Source of the DNA: DATAWZ01 sp036266975
GTDB taxonomy: Bacteria; Actinomycetota; Thermoleophilia; Solirubrobacterales; Solirubrobacteraceae
DNA length: 14,034 nucleotides
Assembly: GCA_036266975.1 (NCBI GenBank)
Contig: DATAWZ010000229.1
Span: 1 to 14,034, forward strand
Direction: 5' to 3'
Shown here: piece after piece, positions 1 through 6,821 of the stretch
Numbering within the stretch: position 1 is the first letter of the stretch
Layout of the letters: each line of letters begins with the position of its first letter
Translations under genes and position numbers: made by a program
Notes under the pieces: model-generated
What the model saw: only the letters and a program-made list of their open reading frames with translations
Databases searched by the model: none
Told to the model about the DNA's origin: nothing

Positions 1-682
1 CCGGACGCTCGTCCTGCGCACCTCACCGGTCGAGAGCCGGCCACCCTCGGTGTACCACCTGATCTGGAGCGGGCGCTACTACCAGGTCTGGCAACGGGCG
101 CCGACCGCGGGCGGGACGATCATCGACCACCTGGGGCTGGGCGACGCGCTGCACGCCGGATCGATGCCGAGCTGCTCGACGATCCTTGGCCTGGCACGGT
201 TGCGCGGGGTGCACGAGCTGGTCGCGCCCCCACGCTCGCAGCCGATCATCGCTCCGGTCATCCCCTCTGAGGGGAACGGCGGGGACCAGGTGTTCCCCAC
301 GCACGCAGCGGCCTACGCGACGACCGCCACCGTCCCGCGCGCCGGCAGCTACGAGGTCTGGCTCGGCGGGTCGAGCAAGGGCCGGCTCGCCGTGTCGATC
401 GACGGCCACGCCGTGGGCGCCGTGCACGATCAGTTGCAGAACAGCGGCCAATGGATGCAGATCGGCCGGGTCCAGCTCGCTCCGGGGGCGCACTCGGTGA
501 CGATGCGCTATACGATTCCCCTACTTGACCCCGGCAGCGGCGGTTCGTCGGTACAGACGTTCCCGTTTGGTCCGCTGGTGCTGGAGCCCGTCCCCGATTT
601 GCACCCTCTCCTGCAGGTCAGTGCGACCAACGCACAAAGCCTGTGTGGAAAGACTTTGGATTGGGTAGAGGCCCTCGCGTAG
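1..682 (+). CDS. C-terminal part of an envelope protein, possibly a membrane glycosyltransferase-like protein (5' end outside window)
   Basis: The frame is open from base 2 to a TAG at 680-682 and shows 226 residues, so the gene begins before the window. A GTG at position 50 could serve as a start, but the upstream codons read as the same protein. The visible part has no transmembrane helix. Early on it has an aromatic-rich stretch (SGRYYQVWQR) and a PSCST cysteine. Its second half reads like a carbohydrate-binding-type beta-sandwich: short strands around GSYEVWLGG, VSIDGH and GAHSVTMRYT, as in a domain placed outside the membrane. From memory, similar YYxVWQR tails occur at the C-terminus of large polytopic glycosyltransferase-like proteins of Thermoleophilia. 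That is recollection and inference, since the catalytic part is not in the window. Coding status is fairly sure; function is not. Confidence 0.6.
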   Translation, partial: RTLVLRTSPVESRPPSVYHLIWSGRYYQVWQRAPTAGGTIIDHLGLGDALHAGSMPSCSTILGLARLRGVHELVAPPRSQPIIAPVIPSEGNGGDQVFPTHAAAYATTATVPRAGSYEVWLGGSSKGRLAVSIDGHAVGAVHDQLQNSGQWMQIGRVQLAPGAHSVTMRYTIPLLDPGSGGSSVQTFPFGPLVLEPVPDLHPLLQVSATNAQSLCGKTLDWVEALA

Positions 683-706
683 GCCCGGCGAAGGACGCGT
701 TGCGGC

Positions 707-735
707 TTGACTTTCTCGCCGGGGTCCGGTACTCA
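707..735 (+). promoter_or_regulatory. Weak sigma-70-type promoter candidate for the collagen-like gene
   Basis: A TTGACT (707-712) is followed after 17 bases by TACTCA (730-735). The first hexamer is a good -35 match, the second a poor -10 match. An alternative -10 is TAGGGT at 753-758. The 151-base gap before the collagen-like gene must carry its promoter if that gene is transcribed on its own, but the exact site is uncertain. Confidence 0.28.
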
Positions 736-833
736 ACGGTTAAGGGAACTAATAGGGTCGCGTTCACGAGGGTCCGCTACGGGAGAAGCGGGCCGCGTCG
801 GCGCACTCGGTGGACGACGGCTAGGGAGGAAGC

Positions 834-2681
834 ATGTTAGGGAAGAGACGTGCGGCGACCAATGAGGGCGAATCTCCTACAAGGGTCCGCCGACTAACCC
901 GCCGGATGGCCATGCGCGTGGCCATCCCCATCGCGTTGCTCGCTGGTGGCTGGGCAGCGCTGTCGCCGGCCCTCGGGACGGCACAGAGCACCGGCTTTCC
1001 AGCGGTCGCAACCTGGACTTGTTACGCAACGCCGGAATCGGTCGCGCTCGCGACTCCGCTGCAGCCGGGTGACCCCGGCAGCGCTCCGCTACTGGAGGCC
1101 GGCTCGCCGTCGCAGACCTGCGGCCGCGACTACCCGCCAGGTCTGCCCATCAACGAGCCGTCGCTGCTCGCGGGCCTGATCGCGCCGCTGGACGCGGCGA
1201 CGCTCTACGCCTGCACCGACGTGGTGCCGACCGACACCACGGCCGGCAACCAATGCGGTGAGCTGGCGACCCCGGGCAACATCGTCGCCAACATGGAGCC
1301 CAGCGCCCAGTCGGGCATCGAGAACCTCGACGTCAACGTCCTCGGCATCGAGATCCAGGCCCAGATCACCAACTCGGAGGTGATCGGCGGCTGCGTCGCG
1401 CCGGGTGGGACGCTGACCGGACCGTCGGGTCCGACCGGCACCGGCGGCACGACCGGCACCGGCGGCTTGGGCGGACTCCCCGGCCTCGGCAGCCTGCCGG
1501 GTCTCGGCAGCCTGCCCGGCCTCGGCTCGCTGCCGTTGCCGATCGGCAGCACGATCCCGGGCCTGCCCACTGGTGTGGGTGGCACGGGCGGTCTGCTCGG
1601 CGGGCTGGATCGATCGAACGCCGATTCGACCCAGGACGAGCCGGCGTTCTTCACCGCCGGCCAGGTGCTGAACCTGGAGGTCGGTGGCCAGCAGCTCCCG
1701 CTGAATAATCTGCCGCAGGAGTTCGCCAGCATCGGCGGCATCGGCGGCATCCTGGACATCTACGCCAACCAGGTCTACAGCACCCCGAGCGCCAGCGGCC
1801 CGGGCGTGACGCGTGAGGCGCTGCGCGTCCAGCTGCTGAACGTGCTCGGGACCTACCCGCTCGCGACGCTCGTGCTGGGCAGTGCCACGGTGCAGGCCAA
1901 CGGCAACGTCTGCGCTCCGCCGCAGGCGGGCCCGACCGGCAACACGGGTCCGACCGGCACGACCGGCACGACCGGTGCCACCGGCACCGGCGGTGCGACC
2001 GGCACGACCGGCGCGACCGGCCCCGGCGGTGCGACCGGCACGACCGGCTCGCAGGGTGCGACCGGCTCGCAGGGTGCGACCGGCTCGCAGGGCGCCGCAG
2101 GCCAGAACGGCTCGAACGGCACCAACGGCAGCAACGGTGCTCCCGGACCGGCAGGTGCGGCGGGACCGTCCGGCGCCAACGGCGCCAACGGCTCAGCGGG
2201 CCCGGCGGGCACCGCTGGACCGTCGGGTGCCCCTGGCCCGGCGGGAACGCCGGGTGCCACGGGTGCCACCGGCACTCCCGGCGCCAACGGCCAGGTGCTC
2301 GGCGCTTCGACGACCAAGCCGAACAACGGCATCCACGCCAGCACGTGCGCGCACGTGAAGGCGTACTGGAACATCGGTGCGGGCATTGCCACCCACGGCC
2401 CGACGAGCCTTTCCAGCCGGCGCGGGGTCCGCAATGTGATTCGCGGCACCGTGTTCAACTGCAAGGGTCAGCCGATCATCCACGCCAAGCTGGATCAGAT
2501 CCACATCCTGGCCGACGGCCATCGGCTCACGAAGACCGGGCTGCGGACACGATCCGGAGGGAAGTTCACGGTGGTCACACCGAACAACCTCACGACGCGA
2601 ACCATCCAGTTCAACTACCGACCGACCACGAACAGCTCGAAGGTCGCTTCGAGCTTCAAGGTCCACATCACCATCACCTAG
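834..2681 (+). CDS. Secreted collagen-like (G-X-Y repeat) protein
   Basis: The protein has 615 residues and is probably exported. A basic N-terminus (residues 1-28, with TRR near 22-24) precedes a hydrophobic core (29-45) and a likely signal peptidase site near A50 (GTA/QS). Residues 51-195 are a cysteine-containing domain I do not recognise. Residues 196-210 are five G-X-Y triplets and 211-234 four GLGxLP hexapeptides. After a second globular stretch (about 240-365), residues 366-486 form 40 uninterrupted G-X-Y triplets rich in GAT, GTT, GSQ, GPA and GAN. The C-terminus (487-615) contains a transthyretin/carboxypeptidase-regulatory-like beta region starting near IRGTVFNCKGQP. The start at 834 is chosen for its strong GGGAGGA Shine-Dalgarno at 824-830. 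ATG 906 would give a shorter, more classical signal peptide but has no ribosome site. No LPXTG anchor or C-terminal membrane helix is seen, so release or non-covalent surface attachment is likely. Its role (surface fibre, adhesion, matrix) is inference. Confidence 0.85.
   Translation: MLGKRRAATNEGESPTRVRRLTRRMAMRVAIPIALLAGGWAALSPALGTAQSTGFPAVATWTCYATPESVALATPLQPGDPGSAPLLEAGSPSQTCGRDYPPGLPINEPSLLAGLIAPLDAATLYACTDVVPTDTTAGNQCGELATPGNIVANMEPSAQSGIENLDVNVLGIEIQAQITNSEVIGGCVAPGGTLTGPSGPTGTGGTTGTGGLGGLPGLGSLPGLGSLPGLGSLPLPIGSTIPGLPTGVGGTGGLLGGLDRSNADSTQDEPAFFTAGQVLNLEVGGQQLPLNNLPQEFASIGGIGGILDIYANQVYSTPSASGPGVTREALRVQLLNVLGTYPLATLVLGSATVQANGNVCAPPQAGPTGNTGPTGTTGTTGATGTGGATGTTGATGPGGATGTTGSQGATGSQGATGSQGAAGQNGSNGTNGSNGAPGPAGAAGPSGANGANGSAGPAGTAGPSGAPGPAGTPGATGATGTPGANGQVLGASTTKPNNGIHASTCAHVKAYWNIGAGIATHGPTSLSSRRGVRNVIRGTVFNCKGQPIIHAKLDQIHILADGHRLTKTGLRTRSGGKFTVVTPNNLTTRTIQFNYRPTTNSSKVASSFKVHITIT
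1464..1535 (+). repeat. Four 18-base units encoding GLG(G/S)LP hexapeptides
   Basis: The four units start at 1464, 1482, 1500 and 1518 and encode GLGGLP followed by three GLGSLP. The last three differ only at scattered positions, most of them silent. They lie in the collagen-like gene just after a short run of G-X-Y triplets and form a separate, leucine-rich flexible module. Confidence 0.85.
1929..2291 (+). repeat. Collagen-like G-X-Y repeat tract (40 triplets)
   Basis: From 1929 every third codon is glycine for 40 consecutive triplets plus a closing glycine. The first half is dominated by GTT, GAT and GSQ (threonine, alanine, glutamine), the second by GPA, GPS, GAN and GAP (proline, alanine, asparagine). 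Three 18-base direct repeats (GSQGAT/GSQGAT/GSQGAA) lie at 2046-2063, 2064-2081 and 2082-2099, the first two identical, which suggests recent slippage or unequal exchange. Charged residues are absent throughout the tract. Bacterial collagens without hydroxyproline usually rely partly on charged pairs, so any triple helix here would use threonine and proline instead. Confidence 0.92.
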
Positions 2682-2692
2682 CAGTACACGCT

Positions 2693-2736
2693 CGAAGGGG
2701 GCGGCAAGGACCGACCGGTCCGCGCCGCCCCCTTCG
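2693..2736 (+). terminator. Strong hairpin terminator after the collagen-like gene
   Basis: A perfect 13-base-pair stem (2693-2705 with 2724-2736; arm CGAAGGGGGCGGC) encloses a second 5-base-pair stem (GGACC 2708-2712 with GGTCC 2717-2721) with loop GACC. It starts 11 bases after the stop codon. There is no T-run after it, which is common for terminators in high-GC actinobacteria. It separates the collagen-like gene from the protease gene that starts 27 bases later. Confidence 0.8.
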
Positions 2737-2763
2737 GCATGTCAGGCCTGCGACTATTGAGCC

Positions 2764-3927
2764 ATGTGGCGCCGTCCAGGTCAGAACTTCCAGATCGCCC
2801 GTATCTTCGGGATCCGGATCGGAGTGGGACTGAGTTGGTTCTTCGTCCTGTTCTTCTACATCGTCTGGCTCTCGCCGTACTTCCATGACGTCCTGGGCGG
2901 CTCGGAGACCAAGGCCTACGGGCTCGCGGTAGCCAGCGCGCTCGCCTTCTTCGCGTCGATCGTCTTGCACGAGCTCGGCCACGCCCTCGCCGCGCGCCGC
3001 GAGGGCATCCCCGTCGAGCGCATCGACCTGTGGTTCCTGGGGGGGATCGCGCAGATGCGCGGCGAGCCCCAGAGCCCCGGTGCCGAGCTGCGCATCGCCG
3101 GCGCCGGCCCGCTCGTCACCCTGGCGATCATCGGGCTGGGAATCGGGGCCGGAGAGCTCCTCCAGAGCGGCCACTTCCTCGACGTCGCCACCGCCCAGCA
3201 GGGCAACTACACCGTCTCCCCCGGCCTGGCGCTCGTAGGGTGGCTGACCTCGATCAACGTGCTCGTGTTCGTGTTCAACCTCGTGCCGGCCTTCCCGCTG
3301 GACGGCGCGCGGATCGCGCGCGCGGCCGTCTGGTGGCGCACCGGCGACCGCAACCGCGGCACGCGAGTGACCGGACACATCGGCCGCGGCTTTGCCTTCC
3401 TGGTCGGCGCCGGCGGGCTCCTGCTGCTCGAGGGCGGCAACTCCAACGGGATCATCCCGTTGTTCATGGCGCTGTTCATCTACCAGAACGCAAGCGCGGC
3501 GCTGATGACCAGCAACCTCAGCGACCGCCTGTCGGCGGTGCGGGTGGGCGACATCATGGACCGCGACCCGGTGACCGTGCCGGCCGACACGCCGCTGCTC
3601 ACCGCCCAGGACGAGTTCTTCCTGCGCTACCGGTGGCCCTGGTTCGCGGTCGTCGACGGCGCCAAGCACTTCGTGGGGTTGGTGCGCAGCGACCGCGTCG
3701 ACGCCGAGATCGAGGCCGGGCGCCCGGCGCTGAGCGTGGGCGACGTCGTGGACCCGGGCGACCTCGGCGCCCAGGTCGACGAGAACGCCTCGCTGGAGAC
3801 CCTGCTGACCTCCGAGGCGCTCGGGCGGCTCGGCGCCGTATTCGTCGTCGACGGGTCGGGCGCGCTCCGCGGTGTGGTCACCGCCGACCAGGTTCGGCGC
3901 GCGCTCGGCGCGGCCACCCGCCGCTGA
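2764..3927 (+). CDS. Site-2 protease family (M50B) membrane zinc metalloprotease with two CBS domains, Rip3-like
   Basis: This 387-residue intramembrane protease would cut transmembrane or membrane-near segments of substrates, often in regulated proteolysis. The zinc motif HELGH is at 69-73, inside a membrane helix. The partner motif NLVPAFPLDG (172-181) supplies the third ligand, Asp180. About six hydrophobic segments lie within residues 20-245. The C-terminal part (about 258-380) holds two CBS motifs, beginning near VGDIMDRDPV and SVGDVVDPGD, which usually bind adenine nucleotides and gate the enzyme. Length and layout match mycobacterial Rip3 (Rv2625c) as I remember it. An in-frame TGA at 2758-2760 makes ATG 2764 the earliest possible start. 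No Shine-Dalgarno is visible, so translation may be leaderless or weak. The gene stands alone between two hairpins, and its substrate cannot be read from the neighbours. Confidence 0.93.
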   Translation: MWRRPGQNFQIARIFGIRIGVGLSWFFVLFFYIVWLSPYFHDVLGGSETKAYGLAVASALAFFASIVLHELGHALAARREGIPVERIDLWFLGGIAQMRGEPQSPGAELRIAGAGPLVTLAIIGLGIGAGELLQSGHFLDVATAQQGNYTVSPGLALVGWLTSINVLVFVFNLVPAFPLDGARIARAAVWWRTGDRNRGTRVTGHIGRGFAFLVGAGGLLLLEGGNSNGIIPLFMALFIYQNASAALMTSNLSDRLSAVRVGDIMDRDPVTVPADTPLLTAQDEFFLRYRWPWFAVVDGAKHFVGLVRSDRVDAEIEAGRPALSVGDVVDPGDLGAQVDENASLETLLTSEALGRLGAVFVVDGSGALRGVVTADQVRRALGAATRR

Positions 3928-3947
3928 CCGGCGCCCGCTGGCGCTGG
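3928..3947 (+). terminator. Candidate hairpin terminator after the M50 protease gene
   Basis: Directly after the TGA (3925-3927), CCGGCGCC (3928-3935) can pair with GGCGCTGG (3940-3947) around loop CGCT: eight pairs, one of them G-T. No T-run follows. It would insulate the protease gene from the succinate dehydrogenase operon. Confidence 0.45.
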
Positions 3948-3974
3948 GGCGGACCCTCGGGCGGGGCCGACCGA

Positions 3975-3980
3975 TAGAGT
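3975..3980 (+). promoter_or_regulatory. Possible -10 element of the sdh operon promoter
   Basis: TAGAGT fits the actinobacterial TANNNT -10 pattern and lies 37 bases before the sdhA ATG in a 90-base gap. Only a poor -35 match (CGGACC near 3950-3955) is upstream. The gap needs a promoter if the hairpin before it terminates, but this placement is a guess from pattern. Confidence 0.25.
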
Positions 3981-4017
3981 CACGCCCGACAACGAGCGTG
4001 GAGCGGACCAGGGAGCG

Positions 4018-5709
4018 ATGCCAGAACACGACGTCTTGATCATCGGAGCGGGCCTGGCCGGTCAGCGTGCCGCGCTCGCAGCCGCCGAGGCGGGGGCCGA
4101 CGTAGCGATCATGAGCAAGGTCCACCCGGTGCGATCGCACTCGGTGGCGGCCGCCGGGGGAATCAACGCGGCGATCAACGTCAACGACGATTGGCGCTCC
4201 CACGCCTACGACACGGTCAAGGGGTCGGACTTCCTGGGCGACCAGGACGCGATCGAGGTGATGTGCAGCGAGGCGCCGGCCGAGGTGCTGCACCTCGAGC
4301 ACATCGGCGTGACCTTCCATCGCAACGAGCGCGGCGAGATGGACCTGCGCGCGTTCGGCGGCGCGTCGATGAAGCGCACCGCCTACGTGGCCGACATCAC
4401 CGGCCAGGCCATTCTGCACGTGCTCTACGAGCAGCTGATGCGCCGGCACGAGCGGGTCACCCGCTACGAGGAGTGGTTCACGACCTCGCTGGTGCTCGAC
4501 GACGACGGGCGCTGCTGCGGCGTCGTCGCCCGCGACGTCCGCCACGGCACGATGGAGACCTTCGCCTCCAAGACGGTGATCCTCGCCTCCGGCGGTGCCG
4601 GGCAGGTCTACAAGCCGACGACCAACGGGCTGATCGTCACCGGCGACGGGATCGCGCAGGCCTACCGCGTCGGCGCGCCGCTGATGGACATGGAGATGGT
4701 CCAGTACCACCCGACCACGCTGGTCGAGAACGGCTTTTTGATCACCGAGGGCGCCCGCGGCGAGGGCGCGCACCTGCTCAACGACGAGGGCGAGCGGTTC
4801 ATGGAGAAGTCGGCGCCCAACAAGATGGAGCTCGCCTCGCGCGACGTGGTCTCGCGCGCCGAGCAGATCGAGATCAACGAGGGACGCGGGTGCGGGCCCA
4901 ACAAGGAGGGCATCTACCTCGACATCACGGTCGTCCCGCGCAAGCGCACGCTGGAGGCGCTGCGGGAGATCGTCAACATCGGCAAGGACTTCGCCGGCGT
5001 GGACATCACGCGCGAGCCGATCCTCATCCGCCCCGGGCAGCACTACATCATGGGCGGCGTGAAGACCGACATCGACGGGCGCACGCCGATCGAGGGCCTG
5101 TACGCGGCCGGCGAGGTCGCCTGCGTGTCGGTGCACGGCGGCAACCGCCTGGGCGCCAACTCGCTGCTGGACACGCTGATCTTCGGACGGCGCTCGGGCG
5201 AGCACGCGGCGGCGGTGGCGCTGAACATGGCGATGCCGACCGTCTCGGACCTGCAGCTGCGCAAGGACGTGCAGATGATCGACGAGATCATCGAGCGCGA
5301 GAAGGGCGGCCGGCGGATCTCGGAGATCAAGGAAGAGCTCGGCGAGATGATGAACCAGTACGTCGCGGTCTTCCGCGACGAGGAGGGGCTCCAGAAGGCG
5401 CTGGAGACGGTCAAGCGCCTGCAGGAGCAGGCGGAGACCGCCTACATCGATGACCGCGGGACGATCTTCAACCAGGACGTCCTGGGCGCGATCGAGCTCG
5501 GCTACATGCTCGACTGCGCGGAGTGCACCGTCGTCGGCGCGATCGAGCGCAAGGAGTCGCGCGGGGCGCAGTACCGCACCGACTATCCCGAGCGCAACGA
5601 CGAGCAGTGGCTCAAGCACATCGACATCTCGCTCAACGGCGACGGCCCGGAGATCAGCTACTCGCCGGTCACCTTCACCCAGTGGCAGCCCGAGGAAAGG
5701 AAGTACTGA
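4018..5709 (+). CDS. sdhA: Succinate dehydrogenase / fumarate reductase flavoprotein subunit
   Basis: The 563-residue catalytic subunit oxidises succinate to fumarate and passes electrons through FAD to SdhB. The dinucleotide fold is at the extreme N-terminus (GAGLAG, 10-15). RSHSVAAAGG (39-48) carries His41, the expected covalent FAD attachment site. Substrate residues expected from E. coli SdhA are present: His231 (YHPTT), Arg275 (SRDVVSR, the proton-relay arginine), His343 (HYIMGG) and Arg377 (GGNRLGANSLLD). There is no twin-arginine leader, so the subunit is cytoplasmic, unlike the exported MfrA flavoproteins of epsilonproteobacteria. GGGAG at 4011-4015 lies close to the ATG. It is the first gene of an operon, with sdhB starting 5 bases after its stop. 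Direction in vivo (succinate oxidation or fumarate reduction) cannot be settled from sequence. Confidence 0.97.
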   Translation: MPEHDVLIIGAGLAGQRAALAAAEAGADVAIMSKVHPVRSHSVAAAGGINAAINVNDDWRSHAYDTVKGSDFLGDQDAIEVMCSEAPAEVLHLEHIGVTFHRNERGEMDLRAFGGASMKRTAYVADITGQAILHVLYEQLMRRHERVTRYEEWFTTSLVLDDDGRCCGVVARDVRHGTMETFASKTVILASGGAGQVYKPTTNGLIVTGDGIAQAYRVGAPLMDMEMVQYHPTTLVENGFLITEGARGEGAHLLNDEGERFMEKSAPNKMELASRDVVSRAEQIEINEGRGCGPNKEGIYLDITVVPRKRTLEALREIVNIGKDFAGVDITREPILIRPGQHYIMGGVKTDIDGRTPIEGLYAAGEVACVSVHGGNRLGANSLLDTLIFGRRSGEHAAAVALNMAMPTVSDLQLRKDVQMIDEIIEREKGGRRISEIKEELGEMMNQYVAVFRDEEGLQKALETVKRLQEQAETAYIDDRGTIFNQDVLGAIELGYMLDCAECTVVGAIERKESRGAQYRTDYPERNDEQWLKHIDISLNGDGPEISYSPVTFTQWQPEERKY

Positions 5710-5714
5710 GCGCC

Positions 5715-6821
5715 ATGGCCGACCCATTCACCATCCGCGTGCGCCGCTACGACCCCGAGTCCGGCGAGGCGCCCTACTGGCAGGAGCACACGGTCGAGCT
5801 CGAGCCGCACCGTTCGGTCCTCGAGGCGATCCTGCAGGCCAAGGCCCGCTTCGACGGCTCGATCGGCATCCGCTGCTCCTGCCGCGCCGCGATCTGCGGC
5901 TCGTGCGGCGTGCGGATCAACGGCGAGCCCGGGCTGGCGTGTCACACCCACCTCGACAAGGCGCTCGCGAGCTCCGAGAACGGCGTCATCGAGGTCGAGC
6001 CGATGGGCAACATGCCGGTGATCAAGGACCTGATCGTCGACATGGACGCGGTGCACTGGAAGAAGATCCAGCGCGTCACCCCGTGGCTGATCGCCCGCCA
6101 GCCGGTCCCCGAGCGCGAGTACCTCGTCCCGGCCGAGAACATGGTCGACGTCACCCAGACGATGGCCTGCATCCAGTGCGGCGCGTGCGTGTCGGACTGC
6201 CTGGCCATGGAGGTCGACCCGGGCTTCATCGGCCCGGCGGCGCTCGCCAAGGCCTACCGCTTCGTCGGCGACCCGCGTGACTCGCAGCGCCACGAGCGCC
6301 TGGAAGACCTCAGCCAGGATCCCCAGGGCATCTACGACTGCACCCACTGCTTCAAGTGCGTGGATGCGTGTCCGAAGGACGTCGCCCCGATGAACCAGAT
6401 CATGCGCCTGCGGCGGATCGCCGGCTCGGACGAGAAGGTCGTTGACATCAACAACGGTCACCGCCACGAGGAGGCGTTCACCGGCCTGATCGAGAACCAC
6501 GGGCTGCTGTGGGAGGCCGAGCTGCTCCCGCGCTCCTACGGCGGCAACTCGTTCTTCGGCAAGTTCGCCCCACCCGCCGGCAAGGAGATGGTCAGCTCGC
6601 TGCCATCGATCCTCAAGGCCGTCCTGCGCGGCAAGGTGAAGATCGGCCAGGTGCTCAAGCCGCATCGCCTGGCGCCCGAGGACCGCAAGGCGATCAAGTC
6701 GATCTACCACAAGGTCGAGGGCCGCGAGCAGCGCGACGAGCTCAACCTGTACATCAGCGGCTACGACGACATCAACGAGGGCACCGTCGATCTCGTCGCC
6801 GCCGAGAAGGAGAACAGCTGA
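5715..6821 (+). CDS. sdhB: Succinate dehydrogenase / fumarate reductase iron-sulfur subunit, type-E form with extra cysteine and long C-terminus
   Basis: The 368-residue protein carries electrons from SdhA through three clusters. The [2Fe-2S] ligands are Cys56, 61, 64 and 76 (CRAAICGSC...C). The second motif is CIQCGACVSDC (Cys152, 155, 158, 162). The third is CTHCFKCVDACP (Cys209, 212, 215, 219). In E. coli-type SdhB the position of Cys212 is not a cysteine and the third cluster is [3Fe-4S]. The added cysteine, known from Sulfolobus-type enzymes, predicts a second [4Fe-4S]. Residues after about 255 are an extra C-terminal region not found in ordinary SdhB of about 240-250 residues. It includes an amphipathic basic stretch (SILKAVLRGKVKIGQVLKPH). 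ATG 5715 is chosen because earlier in-frame codons overlap sdhA. A GGAAAGGAAG stretch at 5694-5703 may act as ribosome site. It overlaps sdhE by one base. Confidence 0.95.
   Translation: MADPFTIRVRRYDPESGEAPYWQEHTVELEPHRSVLEAILQAKARFDGSIGIRCSCRAAICGSCGVRINGEPGLACHTHLDKALASSENGVIEVEPMGNMPVIKDLIVDMDAVHWKKIQRVTPWLIARQPVPEREYLVPAENMVDVTQTMACIQCGACVSDCLAMEVDPGFIGPAALAKAYRFVGDPRDSQRHERLEDLSQDPQGIYDCTHCFKCVDACPKDVAPMNQIMRLRRIAGSDEKVVDINNGHRHEEAFTGLIENHGLLWEAELLPRSYGGNSFFGKFAPPAGKEMVSSLPSILKAVLRGKVKIGQVLKPHRLAPEDRKAIKSIYHKVEGREQRDELNLYISGYDDINEGTVDLVAAEKENS

Noticed and set aside
643..840. Small basic 65-residue frame in the gap before the collagen-like gene
   Set aside because: It overlaps the end of the previous gene in another frame and has no ribosome site and no recognisable pattern.
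1929..2291. Regular repeats resembling a tandem array or CRISPR
   Set aside because: Units are 9 or 18 bases, in frame, without spacers of constant size. They are protein-coding G-X-Y repeats.
1853..2464. Minus-strand frame with long PVAP/GPVAP repeats
   Set aside because: It is the antisense reading of the collagen tract and inherits its periodicity. No ribosome site or independent support.
5523..5714. Longer sdhB with 64 extra residues from 5523
   Set aside because: The extension lies wholly inside sdhA, reads as Arg/Ala-rich shadow, and ATG 5715 begins the normal SdhB fold.
2674..5727. A 1017-codon minus-strand open frame opposite the protease and sdhA
   Set aside because: It has no domain sense, is rich in Arg, Asp, Leu and Val, and mirrors strong plus-strand genes. 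It is a by-product of GC-rich third positions.
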